Shown: positions 48,280 to 63,405, counted from the stretch's first letter. The stretch: DNA of 64,000 nucleotides from Tepidimonas sediminis (GCF_007556605.1 NZ_VJND01000003.1:62001-126000); one strand, 5' to 3'. Numbers and translations: made by a program. The notes: generated from the letters alone by a model not told the origin.

Positions 48280-49422
48280 TCAGGCGCTGCGCTCGAACTC
48301 GCGCAGGTACTCGACCAGGGCCTGCACGCCCTCGATCGGCATGGCGTTGTAGAGGCTGGCGCGCATGCCGCCGACCGACTTGTGGCCCTTGAGCTGCAGC
48401 AGCCCGCGCTGCTGCGCCCCGCGCAGGAAGGCAGCGTTGCGCGGGTGCGCCGGATCCTTCAGCGGCCGGCCGTCGTCGCCGCGCAGGAAGAACGGCATGT
48501 TCATGCGCGAGCGGCAGGCCGGATCCACGAGGTTGACGTAAAGCTGCGAGCCGTCGATGGCCTCATACAGCAGCCGCGCGCGCGCGATCGCGCGCGCCTC
48601 CATCGCCGCCACGCCGGTGAGCTCGCCCTCGCGCTGCGCCGCCACCCACTGGAACACCAGGCCCGCCACGTAGATGGCCCAGGTCGGCGGCGTGTTGGCC
48701 ATCGACTGCTGCTCGGCCAGCACGCGGTAGTCGAACACGGTGGGGCAGATCGGCAGCGCGTGGCCGAGCAGATCCTCGCGCACGATGATGAGCGTCAGCC
48801 CCGCCGGGCCGATGTTCTTCTGCGCCCCGCCGAACGCCAGCCCGACGCGACGCCAGTCGATCGGGCGCGACAGCACGTGGGAGGAAAAGTCGATCACCAG
48901 CGGCGCGTCGCACCCCAGCGCCGCCAGGTCCGGCAGCTGGTGGAATTCGACGCCGTGAATGGTCTCGTTGCTGCACAGGTGCACGTAGGCGGGGTTGGCG
49001 CGCAGCCGCCACGTGGCCGGGTCGGGGATCGCGGTGTAGCCGCCGTCGGCGCCGCTGGCGGCCACCTGCACGTCGGCGTAGCGGCGCGCCTCCTGCGCCG
49101 ACTTCTGGCTCCAGGCGCCGGTGACGACCACGTCCACCGCGCGCTGCGGATGGCGCCCGGCCAGATTGAGCGGCACCATCGCGTTGTGCGCCAGCGCGCC
49201 GCCCTGGCTGAACAGCACCTTGAAGTGGTCGGGGATGGCCAGCAGCGCGCGCAGGTCGGCTTGCGCCTGCTCGAGGATCTCGCCGAATTCGCGGCCGCGG
49301 TGGCTCATCTCCATCACGCCCATGCCGCAGCCGTGCCAGTCCAGCATCTCGGCGGCGGCCTGGCGCAACACGGCCTCGGGCATGGTGGCCGGGCCGGCGG
49401 AGAAGTTGAACGGGCGCGCCAT
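48280..49422 (-). CDS. serC: Phosphoserine aminotransferase
   Basis: PLP enzyme that makes phosphoserine (serine pathway) and 4-phosphohydroxythreonine (vitamin B6). [15 protein letters not shown] (5-19), [14 protein letters not shown] with the PLP lysine, and the C-terminal [17 protein letters not shown]. 380 residues, slightly longer than E. coli. It starts 4 bp after gyrA and leads into pheA-tyrA-aroA/cmk. Confidence 0.95.
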   Translation of the reverse strand: MARPFNFSAGPATMPEAVLRQAAAEMLDWHGCGMGVMEMSHRGREFGEILEQAQADLRALLAIPDHFKVLFSQGGALAHNAMVPLNLAGRHPQRAVDVVVTGAWSQKSAQEARRYADVQVAASGADGGYTAIPDPATWRLRANPAYVHLCSNETIHGVEFHQLPDLAALGCDAPLVIDFSSHVLSRPIDWRRVGLAFGGAQKNIGPAGLTLIIVREDLLGHALPICPTVFDYRVLAEQQSMANTPPTWAIYVAGLVFQWVAAQREGELTGVAAMEARAIARARLLYEAIDGSQLYVNLVDPACRSRMNMPFFLRGDDGRPLKDPAHPRNAAFLRGAQQRGLLQLKGHKSVGGMRASLYNAMPIEGVQALVEYLREFERSA

Positions 49423-49426
49423 CGGC

Positions 49427-52057
<2,631 letters not shown>

Positions 52058-52365
52058 GGAAGGCGCCGCCTCGGTGGCGTGAATGGGCGTGGGGTGCCGC
52101 CGGTGCGTTGCCGGCCCGGATTGATGCCACGCCAGCCGACGATTGTACCGGCCGAGGTCGGCGCGCTTGGCGCCAGGCGAGGCGCTGCGGCCGATGCCAT
52201 CGCTGTCGCATCGCAGCAACAGCGCCGCGGACGCCGTTGGCGCCGGTTTGGCAGGGGCTTGGCGCTGTGGCGGCTTGTGGCAGAATGGAACCAAGAGCGC
52301 AAAGGTCCGTCTATCGTGGGCGGATTCGCGATCTTGTCCGCGTACACCATACCAAGAGGAACCCC
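52058..52365. promoter_or_regulatory. Divergent gyrA / ompA intergenic region with ompA promoter
   Basis: 308 bp without a gene. A candidate sigma-70 promoter for the OmpA-like gene is TTGGCG (52259-52264), a 16-bp spacer and CAGAAT (52281-52286), giving an untranslated leader of about 75 nt that ends in AAGAGGAAC before the ATG. The gyrA side contains no convincing promoter by eye. No small gene, tRNA or stable terminator is visible. Confidence 0.5.
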
Positions 52366-53034
52366 ATGAACAAGCTCTCGAAGATTGCCGCGCTGTTCGC
52401 CACGGCTGCCATGGCCTCGGCGGCCGGTGCCCAGACCATCGACAACTGGCGCAACGGCACCGGTGACCTGGTGTGGAAGAACGGTACCAACGAACTGTGC
52501 TGGCGCAACAGCTCGTGGACGCCGGCCACCGCGGCCAAGGGCTGCGACGGCGCGATCGTGCCGGCCCCGGCGCCCGCTCCGGCCCCGGCGCCCGCACCGG
52601 CCCCCGCGCCTGCGCCTGCGCCGGCCGCCGCGCCCGCGCCTGCTCCGGCGCCTGCGCCGGCGCCCGCTCCGGCCCCTGCCGCGCCGGCCAAGGTGACCTA
52701 CGCGTCGGACGTGTTCTTCGATTTCGACAAGGCCGTGCTCAAGCCTGAGGGCAAGGCGCGCCTGGACGACCTGGTCGAGAAGATCAAGGGCATCAAGCTG
52801 GAGGTGGTCATCGCCGTCGGCCACACCGACTGGACCGGCCCCGACGCCTACAACCAGAAGCTGTCGGTGCGTCGCGCCGAGGCCGTCAAGGCCTACCTCG
52901 TCAGCAAGGGCATCGACGCCAACCGCATCTACACCGAGGGCAAGGGCGAGAGCCAGCCGGTGGCCGACAACCGCACGCGCGAAGGTCGCGCCAAGAACCG
53001 CCGCGTCGAAATCGAGGTGGTCGGCACCCGCTGA
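52366..53034 (+). CDS. OmpA-family outer-membrane/peptidoglycan-binding protein
   Basis: 222-residue secreted protein. Signal peptide at 1-23 ([18 protein letters not shown]), a short conserved region with two cysteines ([15 protein letters not shown]...AAKGCDG), an Ala-Pro linker (66-108) and a C-terminal OmpA domain (about 110-222) with [42 protein letters not shown] and NRRVEIEV. Without the 8-strand barrel of E. coli OmpA it is likely a periplasmic anchor between envelope and peptidoglycan. Good ribosome-binding site (AGAGGAAC); followed by a strong terminator. Confidence 0.9.
   Translation: MNKLSKIAALFATAAMASAAGAQTIDNWRNGTGDLVWKNGTNELCWRNSSWTPATAAKGCDGAIVPAPAPAPAPAPAPAPAPAPAPAAAPAPAPAPAPAPAPAPAAPAKVTYASDVFFDFDKAVLKPEGKARLDDLVEKIKGIKLEVVIAVGHTDWTGPDAYNQKLSVRRAEAVKAYLVSKGIDANRIYTEGKGESQPVADNRTREGRAKNRRVEIEVVGTR
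52561..52689 (+). repeat. Ala-Pro dipeptide coding repeat
   Basis: Forty-three codons of nearly pure Ala-Pro alternation in the OmpA-like protein (residues 66-108). Codons vary at third positions (gcg, gcc, gct, gca; ccg, ccc, cct), so the repeat is conserved as protein more than as DNA. Such linkers are stiff and extended and probably span part of the periplasm. Slippage could change its length between strains. Confidence 0.85.
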
Positions 53035-53089
53035 TCGGCGCCGGCCGGCGTGTCCCGGCGCTGGCGGAAAAGTTTCTTTCGACCCGCTG

Positions 53090-53120
53090 CCAAAGGCCCC
53101 GACCGGGGCCTTTGGCGTTT
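53090..53120 (+). terminator. Rho-independent terminator after the OmpA-like gene
   Basis: A perfect 11-bp stem (53090-53100 and 53105-53115, loop GACC) followed by CGTTT, 55 bp past the stop. The same stem also precedes ubiG, whose start is 34 bp further on. Confidence 0.75.
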
Positions 53121-53153
53121 CCGGCGGCTGCGACGCGCCGCGATAATGGCGCC

Positions 53154-53870
53154 ATGGAAACGAAGCTGAACGCGGATCCGGCCGAGCTGGCCAAGTTTTC
53201 CGATCTCGCTCACCGTTGGTGGGATCCGGAAGGCGAGTTCCGGCCGTTGCACCAGATCAACCCGCTGCGTCTGGGATGGATCGAGGAGGTGGCCGGGCCG
53301 CTGCGCGGCCGCGAGGTGCTCGACGTCGGCTGCGGCGGCGGCATCCTGGCCGAGGCGATGGCGCGCCGCGGCGCGCGCGTGTTGGGCATCGACCTGGCGG
53401 ACAAGCCGCTCAAGGTGGCGCGGCTGCATGCGCTGGAGCAGCAGGTGGCGGGGCTGGAATACCGTGCCGTCAGCGTCGAGCAGCTGGCGCAGGAGCGCGC
53501 GGGCGCCTTCGACGTCGTGACCTGCATGGAGATGCTGGAGCACGTGCCCGACCCGGCCTCGGTGGTGGCGGCGTGCGCGGCGCTCGTCAAGCCCGGCGGC
53601 TGGGTGTTCTTCTCGACGCTGAACCGCAACCCCAAGTCGTTCCTGCTGGCCATCGTCGGCGCCGAGTACGTGCTGCGCCTGCTGCCGCGCGGCACGCACG
53701 AGTACCGCCGCTTCATCCGTCCCAGCGAGCTGGCGCGCTGGGTGCGCCCGGCCGGACTCGAGGTGGTGCAGCTCAAGGGGCTCAGCTACCAGCCGCTGAC
53801 GCGACGCTTCACGCTCGGCTCGGACACCGACGTCAACTACCTGATGGCGGCGCGCCGGGAGGCCGCGTGA
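53154..53870 (+). CDS. ubiG: Ubiquinone biosynthesis O-methyltransferase
   Basis: 238-residue SAM methyltransferase for the two O-methylations of ubiquinone. [32 protein letters not shown] motif [30 protein letters not shown] and [12 protein letters not shown]. The ATG at 53154 is preferred; an upstream in-frame ATG at 53112 lies in the terminator. Its stop overlaps gph (GTGA). Confidence 0.94.
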   Translation: METKLNADPAELAKFSDLAHRWWDPEGEFRPLHQINPLRLGWIEEVAGPLRGREVLDVGCGGGILAEAMARRGARVLGIDLADKPLKVARLHALEQQVAGLEYRAVSVEQLAQERAGAFDVVTCMEMLEHVPDPASVVAACAALVKPGGWVFFSTLNRNPKSFLLAIVGAEYVLRLLPRGTHEYRRFIRPSELARWVRPAGLEVVQLKGLSYQPLTRRFTLGSDTDVNYLMAARREAA

Positions 53871-54541
53871 GCGTGCGCTGGCGCGACGTGCGCGCCGTCC
53901 TGTTCGACCTCGACGGTACGCTGCTGGACACCGCACCCGACCTCGGCCACGCAGCCAACCTGCTGCGGCAGCGCCGCGGCCTGCCCCCGCTGCCGTTGGC
54001 CCGCTACCGTCCCCACGCCAGCAGCGGCGCGCGCGGCATGCTGGCCATCGCGCTGGGGCTGCAGCCCGGTGACGACGGCTTCGAGGCGGCGCGTGCGGAG
54101 TACCTCGCCGTGTACGAGGAGGTGATGTTGCGCGCCACGGCGCCGTTCGAGGGCGTGCTGCCGCTGGTGCAGGCGCTGGATGCGGCCGGATTGCCGTGGG
54201 GGGTGGTGACCAACAAGGTCGAGCGCTTCGCGCTGCCGATCGCTGCGCGCGTCGAGCCGCTGCCGCGCGCGGCCGTCGTCATCGGCGGGGACACCACCCC
54301 GCACGCCAAGCCGCACCCGGCGCCCCTGCTGGAGGCGGCGCGGCGGCTCGGCCTGGAGCCCGCGGCCTGCCTCTACGTCGGTGACGACGAGCGCGACATC
54401 GTGGCCGGCCGCGCGGCGGGCATGCGCACGGTGGCGGCACGCTACGGCTATCTCGGGCACGCCGCCGACGTCGCCACGTGGGGGGCGGATGCCCACATCG
54501 ACCATCCGCAGCAGCTGTTGAACTTTCTCGAATTGCCCTAA
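53867..54541 (+). CDS. gph: HAD-family phosphoglycolate phosphatase (second copy)
   Basis: 224-residue HAD phosphatase: [14 protein letters not shown] (catalytic aspartates about 13 and 15), [11 protein letters not shown], the lysine in AKPHP, and [17 protein letters not shown]. The GTG start overlaps the ubiG stop (GTGA), with GGGAGG upstream. In the ubiG-gph arrangement of betaproteobacteria it handles phosphoglycolate from DNA repair; it could add to photorespiratory capacity beside cbbZ. A MupP-like role is the main alternative. Confidence 0.88.
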   Translation: MSVRWRDVRAVLFDLDGTLLDTAPDLGHAANLLRQRRGLPPLPLARYRPHASSGARGMLAIALGLQPGDDGFEAARAEYLAVYEEVMLRATAPFEGVLPLVQALDAAGLPWGVVTNKVERFALPIAARVEPLPRAAVVIGGDTTPHAKPHPAPLLEAARRLGLEPAACLYVGDDERDIVAGRAAGMRTVAARYGYLGHAADVATWGADAHIDHPQQLLNFLELP

Positions 54542-54544
54542 ACT
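54518..54544 (+). promoter_or_regulatory. Candidate ssrA promoter
   Basis: TTGAAC (54518-54523) and TAAACT (54539-54544) with a 15-bp spacer overlap the last codons of gph. Transcription from here would begin close to the mature tmRNA 5' end at 54555. The spacer is shorter than ideal. Confidence 0.4.
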
Positions 54545-54554
54545 AAGCAGGCAC

Positions 54555-54932
54555 GGGGCTGCACCGGTTTCGACGTGGGTGCGGACTCGACGCAGAGCAT
54601 GCCGAGGTGCTGTCACCTCGCTAAACCACAGCAACAAAGTAACTGCGAACGACGAACGTTTCGCTCTCGCCGCCTGATCGCGGTGAGCCTTGCACCGGTC
54701 GGCCGATAGGCCGGGCCGAAGGGGCCGCAAGGTCCTGACGGCGGCAAGGGCACATTCATCGGCTGGTCGCATCGCGGGCAACTTGCGGTGCGATGAGATT
54801 CAAGGTTGCTGGTTCCGGGCGCAGCGTGCCGCTGCGCGGCGCGCGGGACGAGACCCCAAACAGACGGCTACGCATGTAGAACTGCGCGAGAATGGCCTGC
54901 GGACGGCGGTTCGACTCCGCCCAGCTCCACCA
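54555..54932 (+). ncRNA. ssrA: Transfer-messenger RNA (tmRNA)
   Basis: Rescues stalled ribosomes and tags nascent chains for proteolysis. The 5' end GGGGCTGCACCGGTTTCGAC and the 3' end GGTTCGACTCCGCCCAGCTCCACCA form the tRNA-like domain, with the CCA encoded at 54930-54932. The tag frame starts at the resume codon GCG at 54645 and ends at TGA (54675-54677): ANDERFALAA, the form typical of Burkholderiales. Length 378 nt; a single-piece molecule, not permuted. Confidence 0.95.
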
Positions 54933-54941
54933 CACACCTTG

Positions 54942-54965
54942 GCCGTGGCGCCGTGCCGCGGCTTT
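54942..54965 (+). terminator. Possible terminator after ssrA
   Basis: A 7-bp GC-rich stem with one G-U pair (54942-54948 and 54956-54962) followed by TTT, ten bases after the tmRNA 3' end. Short but well placed. Confidence 0.4.
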
Positions 54966-55093
54966 CCCCCTCGGCGGTGCCGCCTTGCCTTGCGTGGACA
55001 TAGTCATGTCGAACGAAGGGTTTTGTGCGCGGTGCCGGAGGGGTTGCCGTATGCTGCCGGTCTGCAGTCTTTCGAAGAATCGAGGAGACCGGC

Positions 55094-55618
55094 ATGAAAG
55101 GCATCGCATGGGCGGCGGCCGCAGGGGCCGCTTTCCTGTTGTCGGGTTGCGCCCACTGGACGGGCGGCCCCACGGCGGTGGCACAGCTGCAACCCACCCG
55201 TGGCAGCACCACGCAAGGGGTCGTGCAGTTCCAGCAGCGGGGCGACGTGGTGGTCGTCTCCGGGGAGGTACGCGGCCTCAAGCCGAATGCCGAGCACGGC
55301 TTCCACGTGCACGAGCGGGGTGACTGCTCCAGCGGCGATGGCATGAGTGCTGGCGGGCACTACAACCCGCACGGGCATCCCCACGGCCGTCATGGCCATG
55401 GCATGCACCACGCCGGGGATCTGCCTAATCTGAAGGCGGACGCACAGGGCGTGGCGACGTTCCGCTTCGAGGTGCGCACGATCAGCGTCGGCGCCGGCCC
55501 GGCGGACGTCGTCGGCCGGGCGCTGATCGTGCACCGTGATCCCGACGACTATCGCAGCCAACCGGCGGGCAACGCCGGTCCGCGGCTCGCTTGCGCCGTG
55601 ATCCAGCTGCAGCGCTGA
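55094..55618 (+). CDS. sodC: Cu/Zn superoxide dismutase lipoprotein
   Basis: 174-residue periplasmic enzyme that dismutates superoxide. The signal has a lipobox LSGC (Cys about 18), so it should be lipid-anchored. Metal ligands are visible: HGFHVHERGDCSS, GGHYNPHG, HHAGDLPN and ALIVHRDPDDY; the disulphide cysteines are in GDCSS and LACAVIQ. A His/Gly-rich insert (HGHPHGRHGHGMHH) may help copper uptake, as in some bacterial SodC. CGAGGAGACC precedes the ATG. The gene stands alone between tmRNA and tRNA-Pro. Confidence 0.93.
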   Translation: MKGIAWAAAAGAAFLLSGCAHWTGGPTAVAQLQPTRGSTTQGVVQFQQRGDVVVVSGEVRGLKPNAEHGFHVHERGDCSSGDGMSAGGHYNPHGHPHGRHGHGMHHAGDLPNLKADAQGVATFRFEVRTISVGAGPADVVGRALIVHRDPDDYRSQPAGNAGPRLACAVIQLQR

Positions 55619-55647
55619 ACCTTGCGGATCAAGGGGAAGGGCGATCG

Positions 55648-55682
55648 AAAAAGGGCTTACGCGATCGCTCGCGTAAGCCCTT
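55648..55682 (-). terminator. Terminator for tRNA-Pro, shared with sodC
   Basis: A perfect 14-bp stem (55651-55664 and 55669-55682, loop TCGC) with a run of five T on the minus strand (plus-strand A 55648-55652). It lies 8 bp past the tRNA-Pro 3' end. Read from sodC it is also a strong hairpin, so it likely works in both directions. Confidence 0.8.
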
Positions 55683-55690
55683 GATGTTGT

Positions 55691-55767
55691 TGGTCGGCGT
55701 GGCGGGATTCGAACTCGCGACCCCTTGCACCCCATGCAAGTGCGCTACCAGGCTGCGCTACACGCCG
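55691..55767 (-). tRNA. tRNA-Pro (anticodon GGG)
   Basis: A 77-nt cloverleaf on the minus strand: acceptor arms CGGCGTG and CACGCCG, D-loop AGCCTGGTAGC, anticodon stem CTTGC/GCAAG with loop ATGGGGT (anticodon GGG), T arm with GTTCGAATC, discriminator A and an encoded CCA (55691-55693). It reads CCC and CCU codons. Confidence 0.95.
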
Positions 55768-55777
55768 AAGACTTTCA

Positions 55778-56260
55778 TTATACCGCATCGCCATGGGCCT
55801 GCGCCGGTTCGCTGGTGCCGTCGGGCAACAGGTCACGGATGGCACGCAGCTCGGCCGCCAAGGCCCGTCTGGCCGAGGTCGGCAGGCCGGCCAACGCTTC
55901 GCCCAAGGTGGCCGTTGCCTGGGTCACCGCCATGGCCAGCTTCTCTCCCTCATCCGCGACAGGCTCCACGGTGGCGTTGCGCTGCTGGCGCTGCTGGCGC
56001 GTCCATTCGGCCAGGCGGTTGCGCGCTCCCTGGATCGTGAAGCCCTCCTCGTAGAGCAGTTCACGGATGCGGCGGATCATCAGCACCTCGTGGTGCTGGT
56101 AGTAGCGCCGGTTGCCGCGCCGCTTCATCGGGCGCAGCTGGGTGAACTCCTGTTCCCAGTAGCGCAGCACGTGCGGCTTGACGCCGCACAGATCGCTGAC
56201 CTCGCCAATGGTGAAGTAGCGCTTGGGCGGGATCGGGGGCAGGGTCGCCTCGGTGGCCAT
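55778..56260 (-). CDS. MerR-family transcriptional regulator
   Basis: 160-residue protein with an N-terminal MerR helix-turn-helix (about 14-82; RYFTIGEVSDLCGVKPHVLRYWEQEFTQL, then GNRRYYQHHEVLMIRRIRELLYEEGFTIQGARNRL) and a short helical C-terminus without effector domain. This type is usually found after ihfA and before tRNA-Pro in betaproteobacteria; here the tRNA is kept but ihfA is not next to it. Target unknown. The ATG at 56260 is preferred over one at 56278, based on the family N-terminus. Confidence 0.85.
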   Translation of the reverse strand: MATEATLPPIPPKRYFTIGEVSDLCGVKPHVLRYWEQEFTQLRPMKRRGNRRYYQHHEVLMIRRIRELLYEEGFTIQGARNRLAEWTRQQRQQRNATVEPVADEGEKLAMAVTQATATLGEALAGLPTSARRALAAELRAIRDLLPDGTSEPAQAHGDAV

Positions 56261-56323
56261 GGTGACAATCGACCGCAAAGCCGCAACTGTAGCGCAACGG
56301 CGCGGACTGGCCGTCGATCGCCT

Positions 56324-57280
56324 TCAGCGGCCGGTGGCCAGGGCGTCGAGCCGCTGCGCATCGGCGCAGAACAGGCGGATGCCTTCGGCGAGCTTTTCGG
56401 TGGCCATCGCATCGTCGTTGAGCGCGAGGCGAAACGCCGCTTCATCGCCGGCACCGAAGTGGAGCTCGGGCAGGTCGGCGCGGCGCGCCTCGTCCTCGTC
56501 CAGCGTGCGTGGCACGTCACCCTCGGTGGCGGCCAGCCGCGCCAGCAGTTCCGGGCTGATGGTCAGCAGATCGCAGCCGGCCAGCGCCAGGATCTGGCCG
56601 GTGTTGCGGAAGCTCGCACCCATCACCTCGGTGCGGATGCCGAAGTGCTTGTAATGGCGCCAGATGCGCGTCACCGACTGCACCCCCGGGTCGTGCAGGC
56701 CGGCCATCGCCGCCTCGTCCCACTGCGCACCCGCGCGCGCCTTGTGCCAGTCGTAGATGCGGCCGACGAAGGGGGAAATGAGCGTGACACCGGCATCCGC
56801 ACACGCCACCGCCTGGCAAAAGCTGAACAGCAGCGTGAGATTCGTATGGACGCCGTCGCGCTCCAGTTGCTCGGCGGCGCGGATGCCCTCCCAAGTGGCG
56901 GCGATCTTGATCAGCACGCGCTCGCGCGGCACGCCCTCGGCTTCGTAGAGTGCGATCAGGCGGCGGGCACGCGCCGCGGTGGCGGCCGTGTCGAAGCTCA
57001 GGCGCGCATCGACTTCCGTGGAAACGCGGCCTGGCACGATGCCCAGGATCTCGCAGCCGAAGCGCACCAGCAGCCGGTCCACGCGTTCGTCCAAGGGGCG
57101 ATCGCGGTGGCGTGCCAGGACCTCGTCGACGAGCGATGCATAGTCGGGCTTGAGCGCCGCCTTCAGGATGAGCGATGGGTTGGTGGTGGCGTCGCGCGGC
57201 TGAAATTGCGCGATCTGCAGGAAGTCGCCGGTGTCGGCGACGACGGTGGTGTGGCGCTTGAGGGCGTCGAGCTGGTTCAT
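56324..57280 (-). CDS. tal: Transaldolase
   Basis: 318-residue (alpha/beta)8 enzyme of the pentose phosphate pathway. [47 protein letters not shown] with the Schiff-base lysine, [28 protein letters not shown]. It links the CBB/pentose pools to erythrose-4-phosphate for aromatic synthesis, consistent with aroE 32 bp upstream. Confidence 0.95.
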   Translation of the reverse strand: MNQLDALKRHTTVVADTGDFLQIAQFQPRDATTNPSLILKAALKPDYASLVDEVLARHRDRPLDERVDRLLVRFGCEILGIVPGRVSTEVDARLSFDTAATAARARRLIALYEAEGVPRERVLIKIAATWEGIRAAEQLERDGVHTNLTLLFSFCQAVACADAGVTLISPFVGRIYDWHKARAGAQWDEAAMAGLHDPGVQSVTRIWRHYKHFGIRTEVMGASFRNTGQILALAGCDLLTISPELLARLAATEGDVPRTLDEDEARRADLPELHFGAGDEAAFRLALNDDAMATEKLAEGIRLFCADAQRLDALATGR

Positions 57281-57312
57281 CGCGGGGGCGGGCAGAGCGG
57301 AATGGGGCGCGG

Positions 57313-58146
57313 TCAGGTCAGCGGTGTGGCCAGCCGCTCGATCACGGGACGGGTGTCGGGGCGCACACCGCGCCACCAGGCGAAGCTTTCGGCAGCCTGC
57401 TCGACCAGCATGCCCAATCCGTCGGCAAGCCGGCCGGCACCGGCAGCGCGTGCCTGGCGCAGGAAGGGGGTCAGTCCCTGGCCGTAGACCATGTCGTAGG
57501 CCAGCGTGACCGGTGCGAAGACGCCGGACGGCAGCGGCAGCGGCTCGCCCCCCAGGCTGGCGGCGGTGGCGTTGATGACGACGTCGAACGGGGGCTGCCC
57601 GGCCAGGTCGGCGTAGCCGCATGCCGCGAGCTTCTCCCGGCCGAGGCCGAGCGCCTGCAGCGCCGCAACGAGCGCCTCGGCCTTGGCGACGCTGCGGTTG
57701 GCCACCACGACGGCGTCAGGCCCGGCCTGCAGCAACGGCTGCAGCGCTCCGCGGGCGGCACCCCCGGCGCCCAGCACGAGCACGCGCCGTCCCGCCAGGG
57801 GCTGACCGAGGTTGACCTGCAGGTCGCGCACCAGGCCGACGCCGTCGAAGTTGTCGGCGCGGCAGCGGCCGCCGTCGAACGCCAGCGCGTTGGCCGCGCC
57901 GGCCACGCGCGCGCGCTCGCTGACCTCGTCGGCGTAGGCGCAGGCCTCGAGCTTGAACGGCAGCGTGACGTTGAGGCCGCGTCCTCCTGCGGCGCGGAAT
58001 GCATCCACCGTGGCGGCAAAACCGTCCAGCGGGGCTTCGATCGCGGTGTAGGCCAGCGCCTGGCCGGTGGCCTGCGCGAACAGCGCGTGGATCAGCGGGG
58101 ACTTGCTGTGGCCGACGGGGTGGCCGATGACGGCGTAGCGATCCAT
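57313..58146 (-). CDS. aroE: Shikimate dehydrogenase
   Basis: 277-residue NADPH enzyme reducing 3-dehydroshikimate. [11 protein letters not shown] (6-16), [10 protein letters not shown] with the catalytic lysine, [11 protein letters not shown], cofactor motif [10 protein letters not shown], and [12 protein letters not shown]. The ATG at 58146 is chosen because it lies just before the conserved first strand (DRYAVIGHP). Together with tal in one leftward unit. Confidence 0.94.
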   Translation of the reverse strand: MDRYAVIGHPVGHSKSPLIHALFAQATGQALAYTAIEAPLDGFAATVDAFRAAGGRGLNVTLPFKLEACAYADEVSERARVAGAANALAFDGGRCRADNFDGVGLVRDLQVNLGQPLAGRRVLVLGAGGAARGALQPLLQAGPDAVVVANRSVAKAEALVAALQALGLGREKLAACGYADLAGQPPFDVVINATAASLGGEPLPLPSGVFAPVTLAYDMVYGQGLTPFLRQARAAGAGRLADGLGMLVEQAAESFAWWRGVRPDTRPVIERLATPLT

Positions 58147-58300
58147 GTCGTGATTGTCACCGATGGCGCCCACGCCAGGCTGACGGCAGGGGGCGCAGGC
58201 CACGGTTCAAAGGCCTTGCACGCCGCGTTGCCGCTCGTGCAACCCGGCGCGGGAAGGGCGGCGCTAGGATCGTGTTCCTTGCATCCCGACGCCACTGACG

Positions 58301-59110
58301 ATGTCCGCCGTCCTGCCCACGCTGTTCGTCTCGCACGGTTCGCCGATGATGGCGCTGGCGCCCGGCGCCGCCGGGGCTGCGCTGCGGGGCTGGGGCGAAT
58401 CGCTCGTGGCGGGGGCCGGCCTGCGCGCGGTGGTGGTGCTTTCGCCGCACTGGATGGAGGAGGTGGCCGCCGTGGGCAGCCACCCCAGCCCGCCGACGTG
58501 GCACGACTTCGGCGGCTTTCCGCCGGCGCTGTACCGCCTTCAGTACCCGGCACCGGGCGATCCGGCGCTGGCGCACGAGGTGCTGACACGCCTGCGCGCG
58601 GCCGGCCTGCCCACGCGCGAGGATCCGCTGCGTCCGCGCGACCACGGGGCGTGGTCGCCGCTGCGGTTTCTGCTGCCGCAGGCGCGCTGGCCGGTGGTGC
58701 AGCTGGCCCTGCCCGTCGCGGCCGATCCGGCGGCCGTGTACGCGCTGGGCGCTGCGCTGGCCGATCTGCGCCACGATGGGGTGCTGCTGATGGGCTCGGG
58801 CAGCCTGACGCACAGCCTGACGGTGTTTTTCGAGGAGCGGGCGGCGCTGGATGATCCACCGGCGCCACAGGTCACGGCGTTTGCGGACTGGGTCGCGCAG
58901 CGTCTGCAGGCCGGCGACCTGGAGGCGTTGCTGGACTACCGCACGCGCGCCCCGCATGCCGCGCACGTCCATCCGACCGACGAGCATCTGCTGCCGCTGT
59001 ACTTCGCGCTCGGTGCGGCCGGCTGGCCTCATGGGGAAGTTTCGGTGCGACCGATCACGCGGGAGGTGCAGTACCGCCACCTGGCGATGGACAGCTACGC
59101 GTTCGGCTGA
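58301..59110 (+). CDS. Class III extradiol dioxygenase family protein (YgiD/DODA-like)
   Basis: 269-residue protein of the LigB-like family. Metal ligands are suggested by LFVSHGSPMMAL (His12), SPHWME (His50) and GSGSLTHSL (about 165-173), with RDHGAWSPLRFL in the middle. E. coli YgiD is a 4,5-DOPA extradiol dioxygenase; the substrate here is unknown. It stands alone, divergent from aroE with a 154-bp gap. Confidence 0.85.
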   Translation: MSAVLPTLFVSHGSPMMALAPGAAGAALRGWGESLVAGAGLRAVVVLSPHWMEEVAAVGSHPSPPTWHDFGGFPPALYRLQYPAPGDPALAHEVLTRLRAAGLPTREDPLRPRDHGAWSPLRFLLPQARWPVVQLALPVAADPAAVYALGAALADLRHDGVLLMGSGSLTHSLTVFFEERAALDDPPAPQVTAFADWVAQRLQAGDLEALLDYRTRAPHAAHVHPTDEHLLPLYFALGAAGWPHGEVSVRPITREVQYRHLAMDSYAFG

Positions 59111-59128
59111 ACGGGCGGCCGCAGCCCG

Positions 59129-59431
59129 TCACGACACCCACTTGGTGCTGTCGTCCACCTCGGGCGGCGTGTCGTCGTGCACCAGCGCCTCGCGCAGCGC
59201 CAGCAGATCCATCATCACGTCCAACGGAAACCCGCGCCGCCCCCCGCGGTGGTCGTGCAGCAGCTCGTGAAACCGCTCGCGCAGGGCCTGCGGATCGTGC
59301 CGCACCGCCGCCAGCGCGTTGGCGATGCGCGGAAACTGGGCCGCCAGCGCTTGCGGATAGGGCAGTCCCGGTGCCGCGCGCAGCCACGCCTCGGTCTCGG
59401 GCAACAGGGTATGCACGTCGGTATCGGCCAT
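59129..59431 (-). CDS. Hypothetical protein
   Basis: 100-residue soluble protein I do not recognise. It looks helical (TLLPETEAWLRAAPGLPYPQALAAQFPRIANALAAV, RERFHELLHDHRGGRRGFPLDVMMDLLALREAL) with an acidic C-terminus and no signal or membrane segment. Codon use fits the neighbours, and the ATG at 59431 removes an Arg-rich upstream extension. It converges with the dioxygenase gene, 18 bp between the stops. Confidence 0.6.
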   Translation of the reverse strand: MADTDVHTLLPETEAWLRAAPGLPYPQALAAQFPRIANALAAVRHDPQALRERFHELLHDHRGGRRGFPLDVMMDLLALREALVHDDTPPEVDDSTKWVS

Positions 59432-59512
59432 GGTCGGGCCATTATGCGCACGGCCACGCCGGGCCGCAACCACAGCCAGCTACGATACGTCCAGCATTCT
59501 CCACGAATCTCG

Positions 59513-60034
59513 GTGGCCTTCGTGAGCGCCTTTGGTGGCGGCACCGTGCGCGACCTGCTGCTGGATCGCCGGCCGCTGTTCTGGATCGAGCACGAAGCCT
59601 ACCTGTGGCTGGTGCTGGCGATGGCGCTGTCGGCGCCGCTGTGGCTGCCGATGGCGCTGCGCGAGACGGGCGCGCGGTTGATGGTGGTGGCCGATGCGCT
59701 CGGGCTGGGCCTGTTCGCGATTGCCGGCACGAGCATCGCGCAGGCGGCCGGGATGTCGCCGCTGGTCAGTGCGTTGCTGGGCGTGGCCACGGCGATCGTC
59801 GGCGGGGTGGCGCGCGACGTGCTGTGCAACGAGATCCCGCAGGTCTACCGCGACCACCGGCCCTACGCGGTGTGCGCGCTGGCCGGCTGTGCCGCGTACC
59901 TGGCGCTGGAGGCGTGGGAAGTGGCGGCGCCGTGGGCCAGCGCAGCCGGCGTGGCGGTGGCCACCGGCAGCCGGTTGGCTGCCGTGGCCCTGGGGTGGAC
60001 GCTGCCGAGCTGGCGTCCACCCGGCGCGCCTTGA
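59513..60034 (+). pseudogene. UPF0126/TRIC-like membrane protein, N-terminally truncated
   Basis: The sequence from VAFVSAFGGGTVRDLLLDRRPLFWI onward matches UPF0126 (YicG/YadS) proteins, with the second repeat ADALGLGLFAIAGTSIAQ and GVARDVLCNEIPQV. Full members have about 40 residues and nearly two membrane helices before GGGTxRD; here only seven residues precede it from a GTG at 59513. An in-frame ATG at 59444 adds 23 unrelated polar residues. The missing part is not in another frame nearby. It is probably a 5'-deleted gene, although a shortened functional protein cannot be excluded. Convergent with gcvP. Confidence 0.65.
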
Positions 60035-60078
60035 GCGCGGGCGGCGCCCACGGCGGCGCGGGGCGGCCGCCCCGGGGA

Positions 60079-63018
<2,940 letters not shown>

Positions 63019-63039
63019 CGGGCAGTCTCGGGCGCGGGG

Positions 63040-63405
63040 TCAGTGGGCGATCTGCTGGTAGGCGGCTTCGTCCAGCAGGCCGTCGAGCTCGGCCGGATCG
63101 GCCAGGCGCAGCCTGAAGAACCAGCCTTCGCCCATCGGGTCGCGGTTGGCCAGCGAGGGGTCGGCGCGCAGCGCCTCGTTGACCTCGACCACCTCGCCGC
63201 CGACCGGGGCGTAGACGTCGGCGGCGGCCTTGACCGACTCGACGACGCCGGCCACGTCCTTCCGCGCGAGCTTGCGGCCGATCTCGGGCAGCTCGACGAA
63301 GACGACGTCGCCCAGCGCATCCTGCGCGTGGTGCGTGATGCCGACGGTGGCGAGGTCGCCGTCGACGCGGATCCATTCGTGCTCGGGGGTGAACTTGAGG
63401 GTCAT
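63040..63405 (-). CDS. gcvH: Glycine cleavage system H protein
   Basis: 121-residue lipoyl carrier. [42 protein letters not shown] with the lipoylated lysine (about 59), and [10 protein letters not shown]. It lies between gcvT and gcvP, 51 bp from the gcvT stop. Confidence 0.96.
   Translation of the reverse strand: MTLKFTPEHEWIRVDGDLATVGITHHAQDALGDVVFVELPEIGRKLARKDVAGVVESVKAAADVYAPVGGEVVEVNEALRADPSLANRDPMGEGWFFRLRLADPAELDGLLDEAAYQQIAH

Noticed and set aside
52561-52689. Short-period repeat that could be taken for a CRISPR or tandem DNA repeat
   Set aside because: It lies in frame in the OmpA-like gene, has varied codons and encodes an Ala-Pro linker; there are no unique spacers.
53112-53153. 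Upstream ATG for ubiG
   Set aside because: It falls in the terminator stem of the OmpA-like gene and adds a non-conserved peptide.
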